A stretch of DNA of 64,000 nucleotides from Opeltia flavorubescens (lineage: Eukaryota > Ascomycota > Lecanoromycetes > Teloschistales > Teloschistaceae): NCBI GenBank assembly GCA_000442125.1, contig KE546973.1, positions 248,001 through 312,000 on the forward strand. Reading direction: 5' to 3'. The first letter of the stretch is position 1. Each line of letters begins with the position of its first letter. The notes beneath the pieces were generated by a model. The model was given only the letters and a program-made list of their open reading frames with translations. It was not told the origin of the DNA and searched no databases. The position numbers and the translations under genes were made by a program. This document shows, piece by piece, positions 55,648 to 64,000 of this stretch.

Positions 55648-56877
55648 ATGCCCCGATCTCCACAATCCCCCCGCCGCCCATCTGCGCCGCAACATGCAGC
55701 TTCTAGCCCGCCTTCTATAACTTTACCTCCGCTTTCGAAAGCCACGACGGTAGCGACGACGGGATCGAGTAAAGAATTTCTGGATGGGAGTCGGGATGAT
55801 GGGGGGTTGAGGTGGACGAAGGAGAATGAGGAGAGGTTGGTGTATGTTCAGGGGAAGTTGAAGGAGGCCCAAGCGGCGTGGAGTGAGGAGCAGGATCTTT
55901 GGATTGATGAGGTGCGTTTGATCTTGTTTTTGGTTTTTGTTTGGTTTTTGTTAGGGGGCGGTGGGAGGGAGGGGGGGAGGGAACGGGTGTTGTAGGCTGT
56001 TGGAGAGGATAGATCATTCTCTCCAAACGCTCCTTTCCCTTCGTGACTTTCTTCACTTGTGTCATGATCTTTGTATCATCGATGATATGGGGGGGGGGGA
56101 GGGGCTTGCCTTGCTGGTCGTACTCCAATCGAATTGTTTTGTGTGCTGTTCTTCTGTAGAGAAATGTTGGGTGGGATAGGCAGGAAGGAAGCTTGATTCA
56201 TGCTGACGTAAAAACGGTCCAGGTCCTCCACCTCGAAGAACTCAAACGCTCGTGTCTGAAAGCGGAGAAGAAATTGCTGGCTATGGGGAAGAGAAGGGGC
56301 AATAGCATGGCTGGATTATTGAAGAGGCCGAGTTGGGGGAAGAGTGGTATGAAGATGGAGGATGGGGGAACGAGGGGCGCTGCTGGTGTTGGTGACGATG
56401 ATGAAGGAGATGAGGATAGTGATGAGGATGGCGACGAGGAAAATGGTGCTGAGGTTGGTAATCCTGCTCTTCCTTAGTTCTTAGTTCTTTTTTGATATTC
56501 TTCCTCCGTCATCGTTCTCCATATCGTATCAGTCTCTTTTACTTTCACCTTTTTCCCCACCAGTCTCCCCTTCTCTCCATCACCAAGCGTCACAAAAACA
56601 CAACTCACTCAACTGACCCCCTCCTTAACCTCAGGTATCCACGAAAACCACCCCTCGCCGTCCCTCTCTTTCTACCCTTTTCCGGCGCACCATGTCCCTC
56701 GGCTCCAAGAACAGAAGCAGAAGCCAAAGTCGCCGCAACACACTTGATGGAGAACAAAGCCCTCGTCCTTTACTGACGACGAGTCCAGAGGGGAGTTTCG
56801 AAGGGTCGGGAGCGGAGGAGAAGGGAAAGGGTAAGGGTAAAGGGAATGTATTGAAGAGGAGAGGATCAGGACGGTGA
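55648..56877 (+). CDS. Low-complexity protein with coiled coil, acidic middle and basic tail, 245 aa, three exons
   Basis: Exons 55648-55911, 56223-56453 and 56635-56877 join in frame. The intron sizes (311 and 181 bases) are larger than elsewhere in the window and the second uses an unusual GTTGGT donor, so this model is less certain. Order: Pro/Ser-rich start, helical segment (WTKENEERLVYVQGKLKEAQ, then VLHLEELKRSCLKAEKKLL) spanning intron 1, a run of Asp/Glu (DDDEGDEDSDEDGDEENGAE), then RRPSLSTLFRRTMSLGSKNR and a Lys/Gly-repeat tail (EEKGKGKGKGN). Conserved-looking RRxS and RS motifs suggest phosphorylation sites. Function unknown; nuclear or cytoplasmic. Confidence 0.62.
56085..56104 (+). 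repeat. Poly-G run inside the first intron of the low-complexity gene
   Basis: A run of nine to ten G, followed by AGGGG, within a G-rich intron that also carries gggagggagggggggaggg about 120 bases earlier. On the mRNA such a stretch could form a G-quadruplex. Confidence 0.6.
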
Positions 56878-57500
56878 CGTGATAATTTGGTTTTGTTTTG
56901 GATTTTGTTTGCAGGATGGTAGTGTCGTCGACGTGATATGCACGGAGAGGGTAGATGTTGATGATGAGGTATGATGACGCTAATGGCGGAAGGGAATGCT
57001 GCAGCCTGGAGTGTGGGAAGATAGTAGATTTCTCGAAGGGAGGTTAAGGCTTCAAGAGAGACGTGTATGCTTAGCGAAAAATGATTTTGGATTTTGGCTT
57101 ACGTTTCATGACGACGATATTCCAATGACAATCAGGAAGGGATGATCGCTCATCAGCGCTTAGCTGCAGAAGGTAAGAGTGAGTGTATGAAAAGACTGAA
57201 CGTGGGCGATGTATTGTACGTAAGTATATCAATCATTTTCATTATTGAGTTTTGAAGAAGATACCCACGTGCACTCATCGGTAGGCCAGAGATTTTCTGA
57301 CATCCTCGGCTTGCATGATGCATTAAACGCCGCTGCCGTCTAAAACAATTTTCCCTTCATATTGCGGCGTAAAATAGATAACAGAGAATAGTAGAACAAT
57401 CGAGACACACACATGGAAGAGTCCAGCACTGGGTATACCATATCCATTTCCACCCACATTACCATAGTACGCCCACCCCTTGTCCCTACATCCATACCTC
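56878..57500. other. Intergenic region between convergent genes
   Basis: T/G-rich just after 56878 (ttggttttgttttggattttgtttg). Further exons of the upstream gene are possible but not supported. No gene is seen. Confidence 0.4.
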
Positions 57501-59336
57501 TCAAGCCCTCAGCGGCCAATTTTCCATAACGGGTACGACCATCCCCATTCGCCGTTCCTGGTCGATCGCGCTGTACACCCCCGTTGACGGAGTACTCGAA
57601 ATCGTTGCCGGAACCGATAAACGGTATTTCGGCTCTCCAAACAGTGGCTCCCCAAACAATGGCTCCTCCTGAGGCCCTTCTTCCTTCTGTTTTCCTTTCT
57701 CAGCTCTAACACGTGCTTGTTCCATATCCTCGTCCTCGCAACGACATCCACAACCAAGCCCGCTGACTTCACCCAATGCACGTTTCACGTATTTTCCCAC
57801 CCTCCTCTCCAATTCGCGGGCAGTATGCCTTTCTGAGGCTTGATTCCTCAGCCCCGCTTCGGTGCTGTGTACCACGCCTCCAACCGACCTCCAAAAATTA
57901 CCTCCAGTCCCTTTACCCTTTTGATCTTTCTTCTCTCTTTCTTTCGCATCCTTCATGAGAAGTTCCATCCACGTCCCCACTTCGTGAAGGTTGGCATGGA
58001 AGCTGGCGTCTGCTGGAGCGCCGCCACGGCCGGCTTGCCGATTATGCCTGCTGCGATGGGTGGCAAATGATTTTGGACCATAGCCAAGAAGAAGAGAAGT
58101 TAGATATAGGATGACTGTGGAAAGAGAGAAGACGTCTGCGGGTGTGGCAGCAGGAGCGAAACTTTCGGATGGTGAAAAGGTCGTAATGAGGGTTTTCTTC
58201 GGGCGAGAGTTGGAGGAGCTGTTAGACGAGGATGTCGTTGTAGTTGCTGACCGGGCACGTTGAGTGGTGAAGAACGGAGATGGGCGCGTAGTGGGTGGAT
58301 TCGTGGCAGGTCTGATACGTCTCGCTGTTCGGCTTCCACCCAAATGGATTGTCTTGTCGGGCGCCGTCTCGTAGACGGACGCTTTACGTCGCCAATTCTC
58401 AGGAGCGGCATGCTCGTAGATCTCGGTGCGGTATGCCTGCCCCTTACCTTCGGCAACATCAAGAGCATTGAGTGCGGCGAAGTTGGCAAGGTAGATTGAA
58501 TTGTTGCTATCGATAGTAACATTTGAGGGTCTGATGTTTTGATGGGTGAAGTCATGGTCGTGTAGGTAGGCAAGGGCAGACACAATGCAGTGCGTCCACC
58601 GTAACAATGTTTCACGTCTCTGCTGCTTCTCCAAGCTCTTGAAGAATTTGGGTTGATCGTCGAGAAACTGTTTTAGCGTGAGTTCGGTGACTGGACATAG
58701 AAGCATGTAGCTGTAGTCTTGCTGGGTGTAGGTAGCCCAAACGGAGACGAGGTGGGGATGCTTGAGCGATTGGAGCGCTTTGAGGTGCATGACAAAATGT
58801 ACCCGATCCACGCCATTGTCCCCTGAAGTTGCTATCTTCTTTCTTGTATACACCTTCTCGTGCACACAGACCCGGTCACTGGTCTGACTGGCGCCGCCGA
58901 GACTGCCCTTCCTGCCGTTTCGCGGCTCCAATGGGACAACCTCATCCGCGCCAAAGTCTTGATGCCCACCTGGTATCAGCTCTTGGACTAGTACGCTATA
59001 CTGCTGACGATAGAATTTCTTGTCGAGAGTTTCGGACTTAGCACCAAAAAGGTTGAGGTCGTACAACGCTTCCTCGGACAAGGGAAGATCGTCATCATCG
59101 AGACTCTTGTCGATGAGCTGGAAGATTCGCTCCGGGACACCGATGAAGTTGAGAATGAGGAAACAACGGCGGCCTTTCTCAAGGATCCAGTCAAGGTATG
59201 TATCGTCAGTCAGACCATCCCCGAAAGCCAGCGGGTGATGCAGGGCATCCTGGAATTTTCTTGACCCGATCTCTCTGCTGATATAATCCCGAGTGACTGT
59301 AGTCTTAATCCTCACGTCTGTCCACCACAAGGTCAT
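57501..59336 (-). CDS. Protein-kinase-like protein without catalytic residues (pseudokinase), 611 aa
   Basis: Single exon. The kinase-like core runs from about residue 110 to 450: LQSLKHPHLVSVWATYTQQD and MLLCPVTELTLKQFL (N-lobe), AYLHDHDFTHQNIRPSNVTI where HRDxxxxN of true kinases reads THQNIRPSN (264-272), SIYLANFAALNAL where DFG reads ANF (284-286), YEHAAPE in place of APE, and PADVFSLSTVILYLTSLLLG in the C-lobe. The catalytic Asp and the metal-binding Asp are both missing, so phosphotransfer is unlikely. A Thr/Ser-rich insert lies at 345-400. The N-terminus (RKFQDALHHPLAFGDGLTDD) and Cys/Glu-rich tail are unassigned. Likely a scaffold or regulator; similar fungal proteins are common. Confidence 0.85.
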   Translation of the reverse strand: MTLWWTDVRIKTTVTRDYISREIGSRKFQDALHHPLAFGDGLTDDTYLDWILEKGRRCFLILNFIGVPERIFQLIDKSLDDDDLPLSEEALYDLNLFGAKSETLDKKFYRQQYSVLVQELIPGGHQDFGADEVVPLEPRNGRKGSLGGASQTSDRVCVHEKVYTRKKIATSGDNGVDRVHFVMHLKALQSLKHPHLVSVWATYTQQDYSYMLLCPVTELTLKQFLDDQPKFFKSLEKQQRRETLLRWTHCIVSALAYLHDHDFTHQNIRPSNVTIDSNNSIYLANFAALNALDVAEGKGQAYRTEIYEHAAPENWRRKASVYETAPDKTIHLGGSRTARRIRPATNPPTTRPSPFFTTQRARSATTTTSSSNSSSNSRPKKTLITTFSPSESFAPAATPADVFSLSTVILYLTSLLLGYGPKSFATHRSRHNRQAGRGGAPADASFHANLHEVGTWMELLMKDAKEREKKDQKGKGTGGNFWRSVGGVVHSTEAGLRNQASERHTARELERRVGKYVKRALGEVSGLGCGCRCEDEDMEQARVRAEKGKQKEEGPQEEPLFGEPLFGEPKYRLSVPATISSTPSTGVYSAIDQERRMGMVVPVMENWPLRA

Positions 59337-60610
59337 AATCGGGTATCAATGAACATTCTCGTTGACGGCGGCCGCGGTTAGGAGAGGTTGATGGGTGTGT
59401 CAGGAGCGACATGGCTGAGATAAACGATATTATGGGAAGGCAAACTGAGAGAGGACCAGGCGATTGCGGCAAATCAGCAAATACCCGGTAAGAGCGAGGA
59501 CCCGGACATGAAAGTTTGACATCTGGCTGCACGGTAGATGATACGCCATTAGCTCCATTCCCCCGTGCCCCCCATGTGCTGAGGGAAGGCCGGCTGCAGA
59601 TAAGGCGCATGGTAATGGTGGGTGGAGGTTGCGAACGAGAGGCAGAATGATGGTGAGGGCGCCTAGAGTGGAAGCCACAGGATCCGGACACCGTTAAGCC
59701 AATCCGCAACAGGCTCGTGCTGTAGCCGAAAGTCTGGTTGGAATCTCCCAGCTCATCCTTGGACTGAAGCTAAGATCGATGAGCAGGCCACGCTATGGGT
59801 TACCAGCGTTCGCTGATATTACTATATATTTGCTGTTTCTGGAGAGGTTTGGCTGACTGCCTCGGACCTTTTGCCATTCAGGAAGGCATCGCATGATGCA
59901 TCAATATGCATGCTGCGCGCAAAGTGTCGGAAGTAGAGTAAGCTTATGTCGAGTTTGGCCCTTGAAGGCCGCAGGTCTCAAATCGCTTCTTCTTGCTGCC
60001 TCAGATGGCTGGGATGGTTTGGGGATGGGCGGAAGTGGGGGATAGATCCGAGTGGATGAGGGGAATGTCAAGATAAGAGGAACCCTGCTGTCGATCGATC
60101 ACGCATCATTATCAGTGCGACGGAGAAATTAGTACTGCAATTACTTTAGCAAGAAGGCTCAGCCTTCGCTTGACCAGCTCCTGATCCGGGGAACCCTGCC
60201 AACCACTTATCGACAGTTTCAAATCGTCCATGCTTTAGCAGTCGGGTCAAGTTTAAGTAAACCACTAGGTTTAGCGAGGTCGGTGCCTACAACAGTAGTG
60301 AGCAGCAGCAGCAGCTCACTGTCTTGGTATACCAGGTTGCAGAGATCAGGCTGCCACGAGGATGTCATCTACTACAGCGCTTGAGACAGCCTAGGGACAA
60401 CCGACGAAAAGCTATATTCGCCTACCTATACACGCAAATTTCGCTTGAAGACGCGTTCAACATGCTAGACAGAAACCTCGTCAGCTACTCGACTAATTCA
60501 AGGCAGCAGTCTATACAAATGAATGCACTCAGCTTAGGGCGGCTGTTTGCTCGGGCATTGTTCTGTCTATACTCTCCTGGGACTGTACCTGAGTGCACAT
60601 TTTGAGATAC
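59337..60610. other. Divergent promoter region between pseudokinase and FAD monooxygenase genes
   Basis: About 1.3 kb shared by two divergent genes. An (AGC) repeat lies at about 60301-60316. Short frames inside are uninformative. Confidence 0.45.
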
Positions 60611-62212
60611 ATGATGAAGATTGTTATCGTTGGAGGTGGTATCAGCGGCCTGGCTTGCTATCTGTTCCTTCAGAAGCACTTACTAGCCATCACACCAAAC
60701 TCAATCGAATGGGAGATCATCATTCTGGAAAGCCACGCATCTGCTAAACGAGATGAACCTTCGGCCGCCGCTGTCAATCAGTCGGCTGCGAACAATATCG
60801 GCGCCGCTGTGGGTATTGGTACGGACACACTTAGAATTCTGCTGGAGTAGGTAGATTACTCATTGATACAGCTCCCAATGGACTATCGGTGCTTCGAGAT
60901 CTGGACGAGGCTATCTTCGCTGAAGTCGCCAACTCAGCCTATCCAGTCTCCCACTTCCACCTGGCCAGCGCTCGTGGCCACTCTCTTGCTCAGATTTGTG
61001 CTACAAATCAGAGTAACCCAGAGCTGCACACTCTGCTGATCGGTCGCCACCGCTTATGGGAATGTCTTCGCGCGCACGTGCCCGATGACGCTATTGTTGA
61101 TCATAAGCTGGTTGCGAGCATAACCCATACGGAGCACCATCGCCCCATAGTCAAGTTTGCTGATGGATCGGAAGATTTGGAGGCAGATTTCATCATCGGC
61201 GCAGACGGTGTCAAGAGTGTGGTGAAGAAGTCTGTTACGGGTGACGGTAAGACTGACAAGTATCCCCCCTTCTTCGAGTAAGTATATGACTTGTTTCCGT
61301 CTGTCCGGCTGTTTTTCACCTATCTCAGTGGCTTGGTTGGTGTGGGTGGGTTCATCCCATCCTCACTTCTTCCGGAGAACGAACCGCGCGGAAGGATGAC
61401 GGTCACTTTTGGGGGCCATGGCTTTTTCGGCTATGGCGCCTCTACTATAGCTCCCCAGTCCAATCATTTCGCCGAATGTACAGCCCCGATGGGCGATGAG
61501 GCTGCTTGGTGGTCCACCTATGAGGTTCGCAATCTTCCTGACAAGAGAGACTTTGACAACGAAGATATTGTTCGACAGCTCAGGAAGCGCCATGCGGGGT
61601 GGACGGATCCAGTGATTCAGAAGATTGTCGATACCGCAGCCGTCGAGTCTATTTGGCCAACATTGCTCATGCCAGAACTACCAACATGGCACGCACGTGG
61701 GATAGTGCTCATAGGTGATGCCGCCCATGCTATGCAGCCAAGCTCAGGACAAGGAACATCACAAGGACTCGAAGATGCCCAGGTATTGTCAATGCTCCTT
61801 GCTCACTACCTGGAAAGACATTTTTCCAGAGCTGCGTCTCGAGTTGGACGCGAGGTCCCTGCAAGCATAGACGAAGCCGTTGACCAAGCAAGCAAGAAGT
61901 ACTTTGAAATGCGGAGACCAAGAGTCAAGCGTATCGTCGATCGTGCCAAACAGATGGGGGACACTAAGAGGAAGAAAGGTCTTTTCGAAGAATATTTCCT
62001 CTACATGATTCTGTGGATCATCGGTGAGCTTACAATCTGCGTTTCCCCATAAGCATGGCATATATCATCCCGGGATTGCTAATGAGCCTGTCAATCTTTA
62101 ATCAGGGAAATTCCCGATCGATTCTTACACTAAACAGCTGTACAACGACCTACCGGTGGATGCGACCAAAAAGTTCGTTGAAAACGACAAAATGCCAGCA
62201 CTCACTATTTGA
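60611..62212 (+). CDS. FAD-dependent monooxygenase (salicylate-hydroxylase-like), 469 aa, four exons
   Basis: Exons 60611-60812, 60872-61277, 61329-62023 and 62106-62212 join in frame. The N-terminus is the dinucleotide-binding VIVGGGISGLACYL. Splicing out 59 bases gives NIGAAV|APNGLSVLRDLD, the family's conserved block after the Rossmann fold; without it a stop interrupts the frame. Next come IIGADGVKS (the DG motif), VGVGGFIPSS, and VLIGDAAHAMQPSSGQGTSQ with the second FAD-binding GD motif. The C-terminal part has a hydrophobic helix (YFLYMILWIIG) and ends KKFVENDKMPALTI. Such enzymes hydroxylate aromatic or polyketide-type substrates with NAD(P)H and O2. Substrate unknown; no biosynthetic cluster surrounds it. 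A second ATG lies at 60614. Confidence 0.92.
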
Positions 62213-63065
62213 GTGAATCCTCTTATCCAAACATAGCTATACCCTATTCATCGGTTGATTGTATCGTTGCCTCTTAATCAGTCTGCTTAGTATACCGAAT
62301 GTATATGTCTCGGTAAGTCAAGCGTATGTCCAATCAGACATCCATAATTCACGATTCATGGTTCTTGATGTAAAAAAGTCTGGCTGCAGGGTAAACCAGC
62401 CAAACAAGCTTCAAGCAACCTCGAAATGGATGCTTCGTAAAAAACTGATGATCGACATGGGTGCTTGAAGGACGGGTATCGCGTGAAACTACATTCTAAA
62501 GAACAATTTCGGTCTGAATATTATTTTTCGCTTGTTTATGTAAAGCACGTGGTTCCAGTGAGAGTTCTAGACGACGCGGTGGGTTTTCCGAAAGTGGACA
62601 GATAGATGCAACTTCTTTTGCCCTTTCCCCTGTACCACAAAGCCAAAATGGTCACCAATTTTTGGAAACATACCCGGCCGGCCCTGGCCGATTTGAGCAC
62701 GTTTCCTTCGTTTGGACTTCTTTTGGTTAGTAGTGGCTTTCCTTGACCGGCAGAATTGAGTCTTTTGTTTCGATTTGGCTTCTGCAGTTGTAATATTCGC
62801 GGTACTCGTACGCGGAAAGGTTTCTCTGTCTCAACGGTTGCTAGAAGGCTTGAAGCGTACCAGAGAAGTCCTGTGCTTCGCGAGTGCTTTGTGAAAAATT
62901 AATGTGTCATTATTTTTGATGAGCAAATTTTCTTTCTTCCATCTAATGTCTTGGTCAGACCGTTCCATTCTTTTCTGTACTTGAAAACAGTTACTCTTTC
63001 AAAGACTTTAATCTTGTTCCAATCTTCCACTAATCTCTCCACGCCATCCCATTCAACCATCCAGC
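62213..63065. other. Intergenic region
   Basis: No gene seen. Contains the promoter of the last membrane-protein gene; the stretch near 62880-63060 is pyrimidine-rich on the plus strand. Confidence 0.4.
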
Positions 63066-63878
63066 ATGACCCTCCACGTCTCCACCTCCACCGTCCTGGA
63101 TACCTCCCTCGCAATCCTCAGCACCACGACAATCCTGATCCTCCTCCTCATCGCTCTCGTATACATAAAAGAGCATTACCGTCCGCCCTCTCAACGTCCC
63201 CTCTTCACATACTGGCTCCTCGCACACCGCCTCCAAAACTACCTCGCCCTCCTCAACATCGCCGAGATCCTATTCCTCCTCACCACATTCCCCCTCGTCA
63301 GCATCGACCGCGCCCATCTATGCCAGACGGCGCTCAGGGGACATACATGCCGCGGGCTTAGGGATACGTGGAAGGGTGTTGCGAGCGGTCTTGCCGTATT
63401 GTCAGTCTGCTGCGCGGGGTTGGGGTGGCCGGTGTTCCTGTACTTGTACAGACGTTACAGAACCCCCAGTTTACGGGACCGTGATGTCCTGAACAACCGT
63501 CCCTACGCCCTCACGATCGCGCATATCTTCCTCCAGTCCTCCTCGGTGCTGACGCTCGTATCCTCCTTCTCGGAGCTCTTCTTCCCCGCTGGGAAGACGT
63601 ATGCGGCGCTCCGATGTTCCATGTTCACGGGTGCGTTCGCAATCTTACTTTTCGATGTTGGGTTGATGGTGACGTTTTGGGGGGTTGTGAGGTATCACTT
63701 TTCGATGAGGGTGGTTAGAGAGCAGGCCTGGGAGAGGAGGTTTACGACTTCGAGTAGGTGGGGTTGGGGAAGGGGCGTTGCGGAGAGGGTGTGTTATAGT
63801 GGGAGGGTGGGGGAGAGGTTGGTGGTGCAGGTGGACTATCTCTTGAATGCTGCGTGGGAGCGTGAGAGGAGGAGGTGA
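63066..63878 (+). CDS. Polytopic membrane protein of unknown function, 270 aa
   Basis: Single exon with ATG at 63066. Hydrophobic segments: LAILSTTTILILLLIALVYI, YLALLNIAEILFLLTTFPLV, GVASGLAVLSVCCAGLGWPV with FLYLY, ALTIAHIFLQSSSVLTLVSS, and FTGAFAILLFDVGLMVTFWG with VV. That gives five or six passes, arranged like a small 7-TM-like or rhodopsin-like fungal family, but I cannot assign it. The C-terminus is basic (RRFTTSSRWGWGRG, WERERRR). Several Cys (CQTALRGHTCRG) sit in the first outer loop and could form a disulfide. Confidence 0.72.
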   Translation: MTLHVSTSTVLDTSLAILSTTTILILLLIALVYIKEHYRPPSQRPLFTYWLLAHRLQNYLALLNIAEILFLLTTFPLVSIDRAHLCQTALRGHTCRGLRDTWKGVASGLAVLSVCCAGLGWPVFLYLYRRYRTPSLRDRDVLNNRPYALTIAHIFLQSSSVLTLVSSFSELFFPAGKTYAALRCSMFTGAFAILLFDVGLMVTFWGVVRYHFSMRVVREQAWERRFTTSSRWGWGRGVAERVCYSGRVGERLVVQVDYLLNAAWERERRR

Positions 63879-64000
63879 GGGGAAGTGTTGGCGATTCAGG
63901 TATCTTTGGATAATATCTTTGGTCAGCTGTTTTAGATGAGGTGTTGAATAATGAATGATGTTATTACCCACTTGATACGTCCACAAGGTTCACATTATCG
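63879..64000. other. Right end of window
   Basis: Only the 3' flank of the last gene; too short to hold another feature. Confidence 0.4.

Noticed and set aside
60813-60871. In-frame stop in the FAD monooxygenase, suggesting a pseudogene.
   Set aside because: The stop lies in a 59-base intron with GTATTG donor and ACAG acceptor; removing it restores the family's conserved APNG block.
1-64000. Secondary-metabolite gene cluster around the FAD monooxygenase, aldo-keto reductase and hydrolase.
   Set aside because: The enzymes are 50 kb apart, with unrelated genes between them and no polyketide or peptide synthetase, prenyltransferase or terpene cyclase in the window.

Overview
The window is nuclear DNA from a filamentous ascomycete (Pezizomycotina). 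The evidence is short introns (about 45-130 bases) with GTAAGT- or GTATGT-type donors, CTAAC/CTGAC branch sites and TAG/CAG acceptors. The gene content is also fungal: a hybrid histidine kinase of the Chk1/Phk class, a MYND-DUF4470 protein, a triose-phosphate-type transporter and small secreted cysteine-rich proteins. I see no rRNA or tRNA gene, CRISPR array or recognisable transposon. The class or species cannot be fixed from this sequence alone.

Layout. 0-10 kb: a metallo-beta-lactamase-fold hydrolase, a pyroglutamyl-peptidase I relative, a small membrane protein, a three-exon protein with an F-box-like segment, and a pyridoxal-reductase-like aldo-keto reductase. 10-21 kb: a secreted cysteine-rich protein, a glutamine-rich regulator-like protein and a MYND/DUF4470 protein, separated by long gene-free stretches. 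21-29 kb: one 2434-residue hybrid histidine kinase gene with seven exons on the minus strand. 29-38.5 kb: a second secreted cysteine-rich protein, a nucleotide-sugar/triose-phosphate-type transporter, a TBC Rab-GAP and a stomatin-like protein, all on the minus strand. 38.5-42.2 kb: a gene-free block. 42.2-44.6 kb: the most unusual gene of the window. 45.8-64 kb: small membrane proteins, a large WW-repeat protein with a papain-like N-terminal segment, a cysteine-rich unknown, an acidic/basic low-complexity protein, a pseudokinase, an FAD monooxygenase and a polytopic membrane protein.

The standout is the three-exon gene at 42175-44550 (754 aa). Its first part is a V8/glutamyl-endopeptidase-type serine protease with an intact His-Asp-Ser triad, and it keeps the histidine that gives such enzymes their preference for glutamate. 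The second part carries four repeats that each start Glu-Glu-Gly and run into an amphipathic, cationic segment of 39-52 residues. These segments resemble amphibian aurein/citropin peptides (GIFD.., GFFDIIK..). Three of the four have no internal glutamate and the fourth has only a Glu-Pro, whereas the linkers contain glutamates. The simplest reading is a single-polypeptide system in which a Glu-specific protease can release membrane-active peptides from its own tail. No signal peptide is visible, so the action may be intracellular. This is inference from sequence.

Most other genes are ordinary housekeeping or signalling genes that do not form an obvious cluster. No biosynthetic gene cluster is evident. 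Exon boundaries were worked out by hand from frame, splice signals and recognisable family motifs. Every multi-exon model given here closes in frame, but none has been checked against RNA.
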